A DNA stretch of 56,943 nucleotides, from assembly GCA_019635575.1 (NCBI GenBank), contig JAHBZF010000007.1, positions 1 to 56,943 of the forward strand, given 5' to 3'. Every line of letters starts with the position of its first letter. The first letter of the stretch is position 1. The notes under the pieces were generated by a model. The model saw only the letters and a list, made by a program, of their open reading frames with translations. It ran no database searches and was not told the origin of the DNA. A program made the translations under genes and the position numbers. Of this stretch, positions 24,860-33,462 are shown one piece after another. The stretch is from Pseudolabrys sp. (GTDB lineage Bacteria; Pseudomonadota; Alphaproteobacteria; Rhizobiales; Xanthobacteraceae).

Positions 24860-25969
24860 ATGACCCAACGTACCACCGCTCCGTTCCGCGCCGACCATGT
24901 CGGCAGTTTGCTGCGGCCCGCATCCGTGCGCGATGCGCGGGCGAAACGCGCGCGTGGCGAGATCAGCGCCGCGCAACTGCGCGAGGTCGAGGACCGTGCC
25001 ATCGAGGGCGTGATCCGGAAGCAGGAAGAGGTCGGCCTGCAACTGGCGACCGACGGCGAGCTGCGCCGCTCGTGGTGGCAGTTCGATTTCTTCCGTGGCC
25101 TCGACGGCGTGGAGATGGTCCAGACCGACAAGGGCATCAAATTCCACGGCGTCGACACCAAGATGGAGAGCGTGCGCACGTCGGGCAAGCTCGGCTTCTC
25201 AGGTCATCCGCACATCGAGGATTTCAAATTCCTCAAGGCGCACTGCAAGGTCGCGCCGAAGATGACGATTCCCGCGCCGGGCGTGCTGCACTTCCGCCAG
25301 GGCCGGGTGTCGGTGAGCAAGGAAGCCTATCCGAACCTCGACAATTTCTTCGAGGATCTGGCGCAGACCTACAAGAAGGCGGTGCAGGCATTCTATGATG
25401 CCGGCTGCCGCTATCTCCAGCTCGACGACACCACCTGGGCGATGATGTGCGACGCCAAGGAGCGCGCGCATTCGCGCGAGCGCGGCGACGATCCGGACAC
25501 GCTGCCGAAGATCTACGCCAAGATGATCGATATCGCGATCCGCGACCGGCCAAAGGACATGGTCGTGACCATGCATTCCTGCCGCGGCAATTTCCGCTCC
25601 ACCTGGATCGCCGAAGGCGGCTACGAGCCGGTCGCCGAGGTGATGTTCAACAACACGCCACTCGACGGCTATTTCCTCGAATATGACACCGACCGCGCCG
25701 GTGGGTTCGAGCCGCTGCGGTTCTTCCCCAAGGGCAACAAGCAGATGGTGCTTGGCCTGGTCACCTCGAAGTCGGGGCGGCTGGAGCCGAAGGACGACAT
25801 CAAGCGCCGCATCGACGAGGCGACGAAGTATGTCGCGCTCGACCAGCTTTGCCTGTCGCCGCAGTGCGGCTTCGCCTCGACCGAGGAGGGTAACGTGCTC
25901 GCCGAGGACGAACAGTGGGCCAAACTGAAGATGATCGTCGATCTCAGCAAGGAAGTCTGGGGGAAATAG
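24860..25969 (+). CDS. cobalamin-independent methionine-synthase-like protein (MetE C-terminal domain), copy B
   Basis: 369 residues, paralogue of the gene at 23621, with the same zinc ligands (MHSCRGNF, YFLEYDTD, LSPQCGFAS). The first ~270 residues share roughly half their residues with copy A, but the last ~100 are almost identical. The start has GGAGG six bases upstream. Two diverged copies side by side suggest two acceptors or donors for the same chemistry, or a heteromer. Followed by 183 bases with an operator-like palindrome before the binding-protein gene. Confidence 0.87.
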   Translation: MTQRTTAPFRADHVGSLLRPASVRDARAKRARGEISAAQLREVEDRAIEGVIRKQEEVGLQLATDGELRRSWWQFDFFRGLDGVEMVQTDKGIKFHGVDTKMESVRTSGKLGFSGHPHIEDFKFLKAHCKVAPKMTIPAPGVLHFRQGRVSVSKEAYPNLDNFFEDLAQTYKKAVQAFYDAGCRYLQLDDTTWAMMCDAKERAHSRERGDDPDTLPKIYAKMIDIAIRDRPKDMVVTMHSCRGNFRSTWIAEGGYEPVAEVMFNNTPLDGYFLEYDTDRAGGFEPLRFFPKGNKQMVLGLVTSKSGRLEPKDDIKRRIDEATKYVALDQLCLSPQCGFASTEEGNVLAEDEQWAKLKMIVDLSKEVWGK

Positions 25970-26046
25970 CGCGGCATCGCGCCAGCCGGATCGCCGGGCG
26001 TGCCGCGACAAGCATGACAGTTGCCTCGGCGCGTCCGATCGGCAAA

Positions 26047-26069
26047 GATTGCATGAAGCAATCGATTGC
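26047..26069. promoter_or_regulatory. overlapping palindromes upstream of the binding-protein gene
   Basis: GCAATCGATTGC (26058-26069) is a perfect 12-bp palindrome, and its left half also pairs with GATTGC at 26047. So three GATTGC/GCAATC half-sites lie within 23 bases, about 85 bases before the start at 26153. This looks like a dimeric regulator site. Confidence 0.45.
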
Positions 26070-26152
26070 ACGGGCACCGCTCTGGGCGCTCTAACGCTAT
26101 TGCAGGGAAGCCGCCGGACATGCGCCGGCGCGTAACACGGGAGGAGAAACGA

Positions 26153-27421
26153 ATGCTGCAACATCTCAAACGCGCGCTGGGCAGCCTGACGCTGTCGGCT
26201 GCCGCGCTGGCGCTCGTCGCCGGCACGGCCTCGGCGCAGGCGCCGTCCGGCGAGCCGGTCAAGATCGGCTTCGGCATGTCGCTGACCGGTCCGCTGTCGG
26301 CCAACGGCAAGTCGTCGCTTCTGGCGATGAAGATCTGGGAAGAGGACACCAACGCCAAGGGCGGCCTGATGGGCCGGCCGGTGAAGCTCATCTACTTCGA
26401 CGACCAGAGCAATCCGTCGACCGTGCCGGGCATCTATACGAAGCTGCTCGACGTCGACAAAGTTGACCTGATCGTCTCGGGCTATGCCTCGGGCCAGATC
26501 GCGCCGGCGATGCCGATCGCCATGTCGAAGAAGAAGGTGTTCATCAGCCTGTTCGGCACCGGCATCAACGACGAGTTCAAATACGACCGCTACTTCTCGA
26601 TGATCCCGAACGGGCCGACGCCGAAGCCGGCGTTCACCCGCGGGTTCTTCAAGGTGGCGGAAGCGCAGAATCCGAAGCCGCAGACCATCGCCATCGCCAT
26701 GGCGGACGCCGAGTTCGGCCGCAACGCCTGCGAAGGCGCGGTGGAGAACGCGAAGGCGGCCGGCTTCAAGATCGTCTACGAGCGCCGCTATCCGCCGGCC
26801 ACCACCGACTTCGCGCCGATCGTGCGCGCGGTGCAGGCCACCAATCCGGACCTGTTCGTGGTCTGCTCCTATCCGCTCGATAGCGTCGGCATGGTCAAGG
26901 CCATGAACGAGATCGGCTTCAAGCCGAAGATGTGGGGCGGCGCGATGGTCGGCCTGCAGGCGACTGTGTTCAAGACGCAGCTCGGACCGCTTCTCAACGG
27001 CCTGGTCAACTTCGAAACCTGGCTGCCGGCGAAGACCATGGAATTCCCCGGCTCGATGGACCTGATCAAGAAGTATCAGGCCCGTGCGGCGGCGGAAGGC
27101 GTCGATCCGCTCGGCTACTACATGCCGGTGTGGGCTTATGCCTATCTGCAGGTGCTGGGTGATGCGGTCAACGCCACCAAGTCGCTCGACGACGGCAAGA
27201 TCGCCGACTACATCCGCAGCACCACGTTCAAGACCACGGTTGGTGATGTGAAGTTCGGCAAGAACGGCGAGTGGGCCAACGAGCGCGTGATGGCGGCCCA
27301 GTTCCAGAACATCAAGAGCAACAGCATCGAGGAATTCCGCAAGCTCGATACGCTGCCGATCATCTATCCGCCGGAATACAAGAGCGGCAACGTGATCTAT
27401 CCCTACGAGAAGGCCAAATAA
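26153..27421 (+). CDS. ABC transporter periplasmic binding protein, branched-chain amino acid (LivJ/HAAT) type
   Basis: 422 residues; start at 26153 with GGGAGGAG upstream. Signal peptide to about residue 29 (LTLSAAALALVAGTASA-QA). The mature protein is a Peripla_BP_6 two-lobed binder: VKIGFGMSLTGPLSANGKS, KGGLMGRPVKLIYFDDQS, DLIVSGYASGQIAPAM, AMADAEFGRNACEGA and YYMPVWAYAYLQVLGDAV. In Rhizobiales such proteins often bind aromatic acids as well as amino acids. No permease or ATPase genes follow, so it must use components encoded elsewhere. A terminator at 27458 ends the transcript. Confidence 0.9.
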   Translation: MLQHLKRALGSLTLSAAALALVAGTASAQAPSGEPVKIGFGMSLTGPLSANGKSSLLAMKIWEEDTNAKGGLMGRPVKLIYFDDQSNPSTVPGIYTKLLDVDKVDLIVSGYASGQIAPAMPIAMSKKKVFISLFGTGINDEFKYDRYFSMIPNGPTPKPAFTRGFFKVAEAQNPKPQTIAIAMADAEFGRNACEGAVENAKAAGFKIVYERRYPPATTDFAPIVRAVQATNPDLFVVCSYPLDSVGMVKAMNEIGFKPKMWGGAMVGLQATVFKTQLGPLLNGLVNFETWLPAKTMEFPGSMDLIKKYQARAAAEGVDPLGYYMPVWAYAYLQVLGDAVNATKSLDDGKIADYIRSTTFKTTVGDVKFGKNGEWANERVMAAQFQNIKSNSIEEFRKLDTLPIIYPPEYKSGNVIYPYEKAK

Positions 27422-27457
27422 TCGGGCGAGGTTATCGCTCGATCGAAGAAATGACGA

Positions 27458-27491
27458 CGGCCGGCGCCACAAGCGCCGGCCGTTATGTTTT
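27458..27491 (+). terminator. rho-independent terminator after the binding-protein gene
   Basis: A perfect 10-bp stem CGGCCGGCGC / GCGCCGGCCG around CACAA, followed by TTATGTTTT, 37 bases after the stop at 27421. Confidence 0.85.
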
Positions 27492-27534
27492 GCGACACGT
27501 TGTCTTTTGCATGTCGACGTGATGAAACCGGACC

Positions 27535-28404
27535 ATGCCCATTGATCCTGAGAAGTTGCTCGCACTCGCCGTAGCGCCAGCCGAGCAGCGTTACGACGCG
27601 AAAGACTGCATTCTCTATGCGCTCGGCGTCGGGCTTGGCTACGATCCGCTCGATCCCGCGTCGTTGCACTTTGCCTATGAGCGCGATCTGAAGGTGCTTC
27701 CGACCTTTGCCAGCGTGCTTGCCTATCCGCGCGGCTGGATGACGACCGCCGTCACCGGCATCGACTGGCGCAAGGCGGTGCACGGCGAACAGCATATGCG
27801 GTTTGTCCGTCCGCTGTCGCCGGCGGCGACGGTGCGCGGCACGCTGCGCATCCGCGACGTGATTGATAAGGGCGCGGACAAGGGCGCGCTACTGATCGTC
27901 GAACATGTTTTGAGCGACGTCATCTCGGGCGCGGCGCTGTGCACGACGACGCAGACGATCTTCTGTCGCGGCGATGGCGGCTTCGGCGGTCGGTCGCAGC
28001 CGTCAGCGCCGGCGATGCCGGTGCCGGCGATCCCCGACCGCGCCCCCGATCATGTCTGCGATCTGTCGACGCGGCCGGAGGCGGCGCTGATCTACCGCCT
28101 GTCGGGAGATCGAAACCCGCTGCATGTGGACCCGGTAGCGGCGCGCGTCGCCGGCTATCCGCGACCGATCCTGCACGGCCTCGCCAGCTTCGGCGTTGCT
28201 GGTCACGCCGTGCTGAAAACGCTATGCGGCTACGATCCTGCGCGGCTTATGACACTCGGTGGGCGGTTTTCGGCACCGGTTTATCCCGGCGAGACGATCC
28301 GAACCGAGATGTGGACGACGGGCGATGACGTGACGTTCCGCTGCCGCGTCCCGGAACGCGATGTGACCGTCATCAACAACGGGGGTGCGACGATCAAACG
28401 CTGA
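27535..28404 (+). CDS. MaoC-family (R)-specific enoyl-CoA hydratase
   Basis: 289-residue double-hotdog protein of the hydratase 2 type. The C-terminal hotdog carries the active-site motif YRLSGDRNPLHVDP with Asp192, Asn194 and His197, then GYPRPILHGLAS. The N-terminal hotdog (residues ~1-150) lacks the catalytic residues, as usual. It hydrates trans-2-enoyl-CoA to (R)-3-hydroxyacyl-CoA. It could supply the hydratase missing from the ligase/SDR operon, or feed PHB from fatty acids, but stereochemistry and distance (11 kb) make either uncertain. It is convergent with emrB with 3 bases between. Confidence 0.88.
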   Translation: MPIDPEKLLALAVAPAEQRYDAKDCILYALGVGLGYDPLDPASLHFAYERDLKVLPTFASVLAYPRGWMTTAVTGIDWRKAVHGEQHMRFVRPLSPAATVRGTLRIRDVIDKGADKGALLIVEHVLSDVISGAALCTTTQTIFCRGDGGFGGRSQPSAPAMPVPAIPDRAPDHVCDLSTRPEAALIYRLSGDRNPLHVDPVAARVAGYPRPILHGLASFGVAGHAVLKTLCGYDPARLMTLGGRFSAPVYPGETIRTEMWTTGDDVTFRCRVPERDVTVINNGGATIKR

Positions 28405-28407
28405 TCG

Positions 28408-29961
28408 CTAATCGAGCGCGTGTGCCTCGATCTTGGCTGAGGGTTGGCGCAGCGCCTTCGACGAGCCGACGATCAGGGTTAGCGGCAGCACCGCCAAGGT
28501 CAGCCACATCAGCAGCCAGTAGTCGTTCTGATAGGCGATGATGTTCGCCTGCTGGGTGACGATGCCGTCGAGCATGGCGCGGCCGGTATCGGTCGCTAGG
28601 TTGAGGGTCGAGGCGACGTCGGGCATTTGCAACGCATCGTTGAACGGCGTCACGCTCTCGGTTAGCCGCGCATGCATGTAAGTCGTCTTGCTGGTGAGAT
28701 TGGCGATCACCATGGAGATGCCGATCGATGAGCCGATATTGCGCACCAATGTGGTGATCGCTGTGCCGGCGGTTCGCAGATGGTTCGGCAAGGTCAGGAA
28801 CGCGACCGCGGTGAGCGGTACGAACACCAGGCCGAGGCCGACGCCCTGAACGATGCTCACTGCAATGATGGTGCGCGCACCGGTGTAGTCGGTGAAGCCG
28901 GACATCGAATACAGCGTCGCGGCGGTGAGGCCAAATCCGGCGGCGATCAGCGTGCGCGCCTCGATGCGCGCCATCAGCCACGGCGCCACCATCATCGTGA
29001 ACAGCGTGCCGAGACCGCGCGAGCCGAGCAGGAAGCCGGCGGTCAGGATCGGATAGCCGAGCAGGTTCTGCATGAACGGCGTCACCAGCGCCATGGTGCC
29101 GAACAGAACGACGCCGATCACCACCATGAACAGGCAGCCACTGATGAAGTTGCGGTCCTTGAACAATTCGAAATTGATGAACGGGCGCTGCGTCGTCAGC
29201 GAATGTGCGAAGAAATAGTAGAAGCCCACCGCCGAGACGATTGCCTCGACCCAGATCTCGCGGGCATCGAACCAGCCGACTTGCTCGCCGCGGTCGAGCA
29301 TCAGTTGCAGCGAGCCGATACCGACGGCGAGCGCGGCGAAGCCGAACCAGTCGAAGGTCATCGCTTCCTGCTTCTGTGTCTCCTTCATGAACAACATCAG
29401 GCCGAGCACGGTCGCGATGCCGACCGGAAGGTTGACGAGAAACACCCAGTGCCAGGAATAATTCTCGGTGAGCCAGCCGCCGAGGGTCGGGCCCATGATC
29501 GGGCCGAGCATCACGCCCATGCCCCAGATCGCCATGGCCTTGCCGCGCTCGGCCGGCGGATAGGCGTCGAGCATCACCGATTGCGACAGCGGCACCAGCG
29601 CCGCGCCGGCCATGCCCTGCAGCAGGCGGTAGAGCACCATCTGCTCGATGTTCTGCGCGATGGCACACAACAGTGATGCCGCGGTGAAACCGGCGGCGCA
29701 GATCACGAACAATGTCTTGCGGCCAAACCGGTCGGCGAGCCAGCCGATCGGCGCGGTCATGATCGCGGCGGCGACGATGTACGAGGTCAGCACCCAGTTG
29801 ACCTGATCGAGCGAAGCCGACAGCGAACCCTGCATATACGGCAGCGCCACATTGGCGATGGTCGTGTCCAACGCCTGCATGATGGTCGCGGTCATGGCGC
29901 ACACCGTGACCAGCGCCCGACGGAGACCGTCGGGCATGTCAGCGATGTGCAGCGTGCGCAT
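28408..29961 (-). CDS. emrB: DHA2-family MFS multidrug efflux permease (EmrB type)
   Basis: 517 residues with about 14 membrane segments. DHA2 motifs: LDTTIANVALPYMQGSL after TM1, GWLADRFGRKTLF between TM2 and TM3, and MGVMLGPIMGPTLGGWL (antiporter motif C). Proton-driven inner-membrane pump working with the EmrA-like adaptor. Its start touches the emrA stop (shared base at 29961). Last gene of the emrR-emrA-emrB operon. Confidence 0.93.
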   Translation of the reverse strand: MRTLHIADMPDGLRRALVTVCAMTATIMQALDTTIANVALPYMQGSLSASLDQVNWVLTSYIVAAAIMTAPIGWLADRFGRKTLFVICAAGFTAASLLCAIAQNIEQMVLYRLLQGMAGAALVPLSQSVMLDAYPPAERGKAMAIWGMGVMLGPIMGPTLGGWLTENYSWHWVFLVNLPVGIATVLGLMLFMKETQKQEAMTFDWFGFAALAVGIGSLQLMLDRGEQVGWFDAREIWVEAIVSAVGFYYFFAHSLTTQRPFINFELFKDRNFISGCLFMVVIGVVLFGTMALVTPFMQNLLGYPILTAGFLLGSRGLGTLFTMMVAPWLMARIEARTLIAAGFGLTAATLYSMSGFTDYTGARTIIAVSIVQGVGLGLVFVPLTAVAFLTLPNHLRTAGTAITTLVRNIGSSIGISMVIANLTSKTTYMHARLTESVTPFNDALQMPDVASTLNLATDTGRAMLDGIVTQQANIIAYQNDYWLLMWLTLAVLPLTLIVGSSKALRQPSAKIEAHALD

Positions 29962-31133
29962 CAGCGCGCCTCTTTCTCGGCGGTGCGGGCCTGCGCCGTC
30001 GACATGAACGGGATACGGCTGTGGCCGGTGTCGATCGACACGTTCACGCTCATGCCGCTGCGCAGCAGATGGGTGTTCTCATCCTTGTCGAACACGATCC
30101 GCACCGGAACACGCTGGACCACCTTGACCCAGTTGCCGCTGGCGTTCTGCGCCGGCAGGATCGAGAACTGCGAGCCGGTGCCGGGGCTGACAGACTGCAC
30201 GGTTCCCTTGAAGGTGTGATCCGGGAACGTGTCGACGTCGATGGTCACCTTCTGGCCGGCGCGCAGATAAGTGATGTCGGTTTCCTTCGGGTTGGCATCG
30301 ACCCACGGATTGGCATCGTCGATCACGCTCAACACCGGCGAACCGGCAGCGACGAAGCGGCCGAGCTGGATGTTGTCCACCTGTGTCGCCACGCCGTCGA
30401 TCGGCGCTTTCAGGACCGCATGGTCGAGATTGCGCTGCGCCTCGTCGAGCGCGGCTTTCGCCTGCACATAGGCGGGGAATTTCTCGAGTGGCAGATCGCG
30501 GTTGCCGAGCAACTGGTTCAGCGCGTTGTCGCGCTGCTGCGCGGTGTATTGCGCCTGCAGTTGCGCGGTGACAAGAGCCGCCGCCGCCGTGTCGACGTCT
30601 GCCTGCGCGGTCGCCTGGCTCGACAGCAACCGGGTCTTGCGCTCCACGTCGTGTTGTTTCAGCTCGACATTCTTCTGCGCCAGCTCGGCGAGCGATGTCA
30701 GCGAGTTCAGATTGGTTTTCAGGTTGTTGTAGTCAGTCCGCGCGGTCGCGAGCTTCGCTTCGGCCTGATCGCGCGCGAACCGGAACGGTTCGGGATCGAG
30801 CGAGAACAGTTCATCGCCGGCCTTGACGTGCTGGCCCTCGCGCACGGCCACATGCACGACCTTGCCGGAGATGTCCGGCGTGATCAGCACTTTCTGCGCG
30901 CCGATATAGGCGTTGTCGGTGCCGATATAGCGCCCGCCGGTGAAATAGACGACAGCGCCGATCACCGCGACGACAAGCGGCCCGACAACCAGCAGCATGC
31001 GGCGCCTGCCTTGCAGGAATCCCGCGCGCGCCTTCGGCGTGGCGGCATCGGCGGGCTTGTTCTCGGGCGCGGCTTTTGCCTCGGTCGTTTTTGCCTCGGC
31101 CGCGGGAACGACCTTGAGATTGTGATCAGCCAT
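29961..31133 (-). CDS. emrA: HlyD/EmrA-family membrane fusion protein
   Basis: 390 residues: acidic cytoplasmic tail rich in Ala/Lys (1-45), one membrane segment (LLVVGPLVVAVIGAVVYF, about 47-65), lipoyl/barrel-sandwich part (YIGAQKVLITPDISGKVVHV), a long alpha-helical hairpin (coiled coil, about 115-230), then the second lipoyl half (DGVATQVDNIQLGRFV) and beta barrel. It links the EmrB pump to an outer-membrane channel. Start overlaps the marR stop by 8 bases. Confidence 0.93.
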   Translation of the reverse strand: MADHNLKVVPAAEAKTTEAKAAPENKPADAATPKARAGFLQGRRRMLLVVGPLVVAVIGAVVYFTGGRYIGTDNAYIGAQKVLITPDISGKVVHVAVREGQHVKAGDELFSLDPEPFRFARDQAEAKLATARTDYNNLKTNLNSLTSLAELAQKNVELKQHDVERKTRLLSSQATAQADVDTAAAALVTAQLQAQYTAQQRDNALNQLLGNRDLPLEKFPAYVQAKAALDEAQRNLDHAVLKAPIDGVATQVDNIQLGRFVAAGSPVLSVIDDANPWVDANPKETDITYLRAGQKVTIDVDTFPDHTFKGTVQSVSPGTGSQFSILPAQNASGNWVKVVQRVPVRIVFDKDENTHLLRSGMSVNVSIDTGHSRIPFMSTAQARTAEKEAR

Positions 31134-31674
31134 AGCGTTTGCTCGTTTCGGAGGGGCGGTCGGTCAGCAGGCTCCGCAGGTTGTCGCGGATTGCGCCGAG
31201 GTCTCGCAGCATGGTTTCGATCTGGTCGGTGGAGATGCCGTCGAGCACCTTTCCCGAGATTTCACGCCCGAGCGTGTCGAGACGTTCCATCAATGGGCGG
31301 GCCGCCGGCTTGAGGAAGAGCCGCCAGGCGCGCCGGTCCTGCGGGTCGGGGCGGCGTTCGATCAGGCCGTTGTCGCACAGCCGGTCGAGCAGCCGGGTCA
31401 AGGTGATGGGCTGCAGATCGAGCATGTCGGCGATCTCCGACTGCTTCAGGCCCTCGTGGCGTTCGATGCGCGACAGCACGGCCCATTGCGAATGGGTCAT
31501 GTCGAGCCGGCGCACCTCCTGATCGGCGTAGGTCTGCAGCATCCGGCCGACGTCCTTGATGGCGAAGGCCAGTTCCCGGCCGATCCGGCGCGGGGGAGCA
31601 ACTGCCCCAGACGGAGGGTCGGACGACAGGGGTTTGGAGCGCAGGGATTTGGGCGTGACGGGTTGCGGTGGCAT
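31126..31674 (-). CDS. MarR-family repressor of the efflux operon (EmrR-like)
   Basis: 182 residues: a proline/basic N-terminal tail (~28 residues), then the MarR winged helix: MTHSQWAVLSRIERHEGLKQ, LDLQPITLTRLLDRLCDNGLIE, RPDPQDRRAWRLFLK. It is the first gene of the operon and overlaps emrA, so it is almost certainly its local repressor, released by a pump substrate. A palindrome at 31684 directly upstream is its likely site. Confidence 0.9.
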   Translation of the reverse strand: MPPQPVTPKSLRSKPLSSDPPSGAVAPPRRIGRELAFAIKDVGRMLQTYADQEVRRLDMTHSQWAVLSRIERHEGLKQSEIADMLDLQPITLTRLLDRLCDNGLIERRPDPQDRRAWRLFLKPAARPLMERLDTLGREISGKVLDGISTDQIETMLRDLGAIRDNLRSLLTDRPSETSKRYG

Positions 31675-31683
31675 ACGCTGATA

Positions 31684-31697
31684 ATAAGCATGCTTAT
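31684..31697. promoter_or_regulatory. palindromic operator/promoter of the emrR-emrA-emrB operon
   Basis: ATAAGCATGCTTAT is a perfect 14-bp palindrome, extended by a further two matching pairs after one mismatch. It lies 10 bases upstream of the regulator start and overlaps AT-rich hexamers usable as a minus-strand -10. Very AT-rich compared with surroundings. Confidence 0.6.
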
Positions 31698-31760
31698 AAT
31701 AAGCTCTAATGCCAAAATCGCATGGCTGGCCCGCCAGGGATGCGATGGAACTTCGGCCCT

Positions 31761-32312
31761 TCAGCCTGTGGCGATACTTCTAAAAGCCTCCGCGTGATGG
31801 GCGGCGCTCTCATCCGAGAAGCAGCAGAACGTGATCGCGTCAGGACACCCGGTTTCACGCAGCGCCATGTCTCGTACGGTGGCCACCGCGACGCGCGCGG
31901 CCCGATCCGCCGGAAAGCGATAAACGCCGGTGGAGATCGCCGGAAAAGCGATCGAGCGCAGGCCGTGCGCCGCAGCCAGCGCGAGCGAGCGCCGATAACA
32001 GAATTCCAGGAGCGGATCGCACGCGGCTGCTTCGCCGTTCCACACTGGCCCAACGGTATGGATGACATGACGCGCGGGCAGGCGAAAGCCGGACGTGATT
32101 TTCGCGTCACCGGTCGTGCAGCCGCCGAGCGTGCGGCATACCGCAAGCAGATCCGGACCCGCCGCACGATGAATCGCGCCGTCGACACCGCCGCCGCCGA
32201 GCAGCGATGTGTTCGCCGCGTTCACGATCGCGTCGACCGCGAGCGTGGTGATATCGGCGACGATCACCGAGAGGCGAACAGAACCGAGCGAAAGGCTGGC
32301 GACGTTTTTCAT
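31761..32312 (-). CDS. macro-domain protein (ADP-ribose/O-acetyl-ADP-ribose hydrolase type)
   Basis: 183 residues, almost entirely one macro domain (YmdB/MacroD type): [43 protein letters not shown], and [13 protein letters not shown] with the ADP-ribose-binding glycine loop. Such enzymes remove ADP-ribose from proteins or deacetylate O-acetyl-ADP-ribose. It stands alone upstream of the emr operon, 46 bases after the patatin gene start. No ADP-ribosyltransferase toxin gene is beside it. Confidence 0.9.
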   Translation of the reverse strand: MKNVASLSLGSVRLSVIVADITTLAVDAIVNAANTSLLGGGGVDGAIHRAAGPDLLAVCRTLGGCTTGDAKITSGFRLPARHVIHTVGPVWNGEAAACDPLLEFCYRRSLALAAAHGLRSIAFPAISTGVYRFPADRAARVAVATVRDMALRETGCPDAITFCCFSDESAAHHAEAFRSIATG

Positions 32313-32358
32313 GTCCTGTCATGGCGCGGATCGTCCCGGCCATCCCGCGTCGCGACCC

Positions 32359-33444
32359 TCAAACGCGCTCCGGGTTGAGCCCCATGTCGATATCCGCCGT
32401 GCTGCGCACGCCGATGTCGTCGTAATGCGCGTCAAGGAAGCGGCGCAGCGCGCGCTTGCCGCTGGTGCGCAGCATCTCGAAGAAATCGAAGTCGGTGTTC
32501 ATCTTGCTGGACGAGTCGAACTCCTTGCCGGAACTGTCTAGCACGATGCGATGAATGTTGATGCGGCGGTACTGGCCGGGGCCGGTGCCGCGCGGCAGCT
32601 TGCCGTCGTCGATCAAATGGCCGACGAAGGCGAGACCATGCAGTTCCGCCATCAACGACGAGTTGAAGGTGATCTCGTTGATCCGCGCGATGATCTCGTC
32701 CTTGGTCTTCGGCGTGCCGCGCCGAACGACAGGATTGATCTGCACCAGCAGCAAATCCTCGGTGTGGGTTGGGGCGAACAGCGGATAGAGCGGCGGATTA
32801 CCGACATAGCCGCCATCCCAATATGGCGCGCCGTCGATCTCGACCGCGCGGAACAACAGCGGCAGACACGCCGAGGCGAGCACCATGTCCGCCGTCATCT
32901 CCGCGCGATGGAAGACGCGCAACCGTCCTGTCTCCACATTGGTGGCGGAGATGAAAAGCTGCAACTTGTCGCAGTTGCGGATCGCCTCGAAATCGACGAA
33001 GCGCTCGATCAGATCCTTCAGCGGATTGATGTTGAGCGGATTGACGTCGTAGGGCGACAGATAGCGCGATAGCGCGTTGAACCAGATGCCGATCGGCGTG
33101 TCTTCCAGCGGCATGAACGAGAACAGCCGGTCCACGGCGCGCCGTTGGAGGTCCGGCAGATCGCCGCCGAGGCTCGCGGCGCGCCAGAAATCGCCGAGCC
33201 GCTTCTGCGCTTCTTTCGGTCCGCCGCGCGCGAGACCATCAGCCAGCATGATGGCATTGACGGCGCCGGCCGAGGCGCCGCTGATGCCTTCGATGTCGAG
33301 CCGACCATCCTCGAGCAGATGGTCGAGCACGCCCCAGGTGAACGCGCCGTGTGCGCCGCCGCCCTGCAAAGCAAGGTTGATGCGCTTGCGCCCGCCGCCA
33401 TTCTCCGGAGGCGGCTTCACCGGCTTTCGCGAGAACAGGTTCAT
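32359..33444 (-). CDS. patatin-like phospholipase
   Basis: 361 residues. Oxyanion loop GGGAHGAFTWG (28-38), nucleophile Ser58 in GASAG, and catalytic Asp210 in DGGYVGNPP give the Ser-Asp dyad of bacterial patatins. No signal peptide, so it acts inside the cell on lipid acyl esters. It follows the 3-hydroxybutyrate dehydrogenase gene by 18 bases on the same strand; in Rhizobiales a patatin next to bdhA is common and a PHB- or lipid-related role has been suggested by such context only. Confidence 0.92.
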   Translation of the reverse strand: MNLFSRKPVKPPPENGGGRKRINLALQGGGAHGAFTWGVLDHLLEDGRLDIEGISGASAGAVNAIMLADGLARGGPKEAQKRLGDFWRAASLGGDLPDLQRRAVDRLFSFMPLEDTPIGIWFNALSRYLSPYDVNPLNINPLKDLIERFVDFEAIRNCDKLQLFISATNVETGRLRVFHRAEMTADMVLASACLPLLFRAVEIDGAPYWDGGYVGNPPLYPLFAPTHTEDLLLVQINPVVRRGTPKTKDEIIARINEITFNSSLMAELHGLAFVGHLIDDGKLPRGTGPGQYRRINIHRIVLDSSGKEFDSSSKMNTDFDFFEMLRTSGKRALRRFLDAHYDDIGVRSTADIDMGLNPERV

Positions 33445-33462
33445 CGTCGTTGGTCCGCGCGA

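Noticed and set aside
25199-27565. A 788-codon minus-strand frame
   Set aside because: Antisense to the MetE-like gene and the binding-protein gene; His/Arg-rich nonsense typical of mirror reading of GC-rich genes.
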